A stretch of 50,463 nt of DNA from Chromera velia (Eukaryota; Sar; Chromeraceae), in NCBI GenBank assembly GCA_018398765.1, contig JAHBMJ010000542.1, positions 8,042 through 58,504 on the forward strand, written 5' to 3'. The stretch's first letter is position 1, and each line of letters opens with the position of its first letter. This document shows positions 50,339 through 50,463 of this stretch, one piece after another. The notes below the pieces were generated by a model. The model had not been told where the DNA came from, did no database searches, and saw only the letters and a list, made by a program, of their open reading frames with translations. A program made the position numbers and the translations under genes.

Positions 50339-50463
50339 TGATCAATGACTGAAAGACTCCAAACTTCAGTCGATGGGGACAACAGACAAAAAAATTCGAG
50401 TATTTTTCAGATTCGAACTTGACTTTTTAATCCGAACTTTTTAGGTGTTTTTGAAACAAAATC
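50339..50463. other. Window edge, no feature
   Basis: A short AT-rich end with no coding signal on either strand. Confidence 0.5.

Overview
The window is nuclear DNA of a protist. Its genes have many GT-AG introns of about 80-670 bp. One encodes a secreted protein that combines PAN/Apple, thrombospondin type-1 (TSP1) and beta-trefoil-like modules, and another carries a signal peptide followed by a Phe-led leader like those of complex-plastid proteins. There are also Cys/His repeats of the CEHGR..CKECGG type, dense microsatellites and several decayed transposons. This combination points to an alveolate, most likely a chromerid such as Chromera velia; the organism call is an inference. The window has one N gap (22880-22963) and begins in a poly-G run, as draft assemblies often do.

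Layout. 0.27-2.45 kb, minus strand: an exon with fourteen 18-residue CEHGR/CKECGG repeats, and upstream of it exon(s) with a signal peptide; these could be parts of one gene. 2.45-7.3 kb: no confident gene; an AT-rich island holds a degenerate tRNA-like sequence, a MITE-like element with terminal inverted repeats and flanking direct repeats, and a possible copia RNase H remnant. 7.3-27.95 kb, minus strand: one very large gene that I reconstructed as 31 exons. Every splice junction keeps the reading phase, giving about 3,320 residues: signal peptide, Cys-rich region, Ig-like segments, five PAN-like motifs, a MIR-like stretch, a beta-trefoil-like domain, a TSP1 domain, a long unrecognised region and a ~730-residue helical tail. 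27.95-28.89 kb: a divergent promoter region. 28.89-36.57 kb, plus strand: a six-exon gene of 1,935 residues, with an N-terminal J-domain, an unrecognised middle domain, a CUE-like domain and a very long low-complexity tail with polyQ, PPG-F/M and RGG motifs.

36.6-39.8 kb: no recognisable gene. 39.8-44.06 kb, minus strand: a decayed LINE (APE endonuclease, reverse transcriptase, C-terminal Cys/His motif) with one frameshift and four in-frame stops. 44.06-45.7 kb: AT-rich, with a second inverted-repeat element. 45.7-47.8 kb: microsatellites. 47.86-48.21 kb, minus strand: two short exons carrying the DEAD and SAT motifs of a Prp5/DDX46/DDX42-type RNA helicase; the rest of that gene was not found. 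48.2-50.1 kb: a diverged tandem duplication of about 1 kb within the presumed helicase intron, followed by a CAGA-rich array.

The two large genes are divergently arranged and could share a promoter, but nothing in the sequence links their functions: one product is predicted extracellular, the other a cytosolic or nuclear co-chaperone-like protein. An unusual shared trait is the 5' splice site: G at +5 is nearly invariant, while +3 is often C (GTCNG), which is rare in most eukaryotes.
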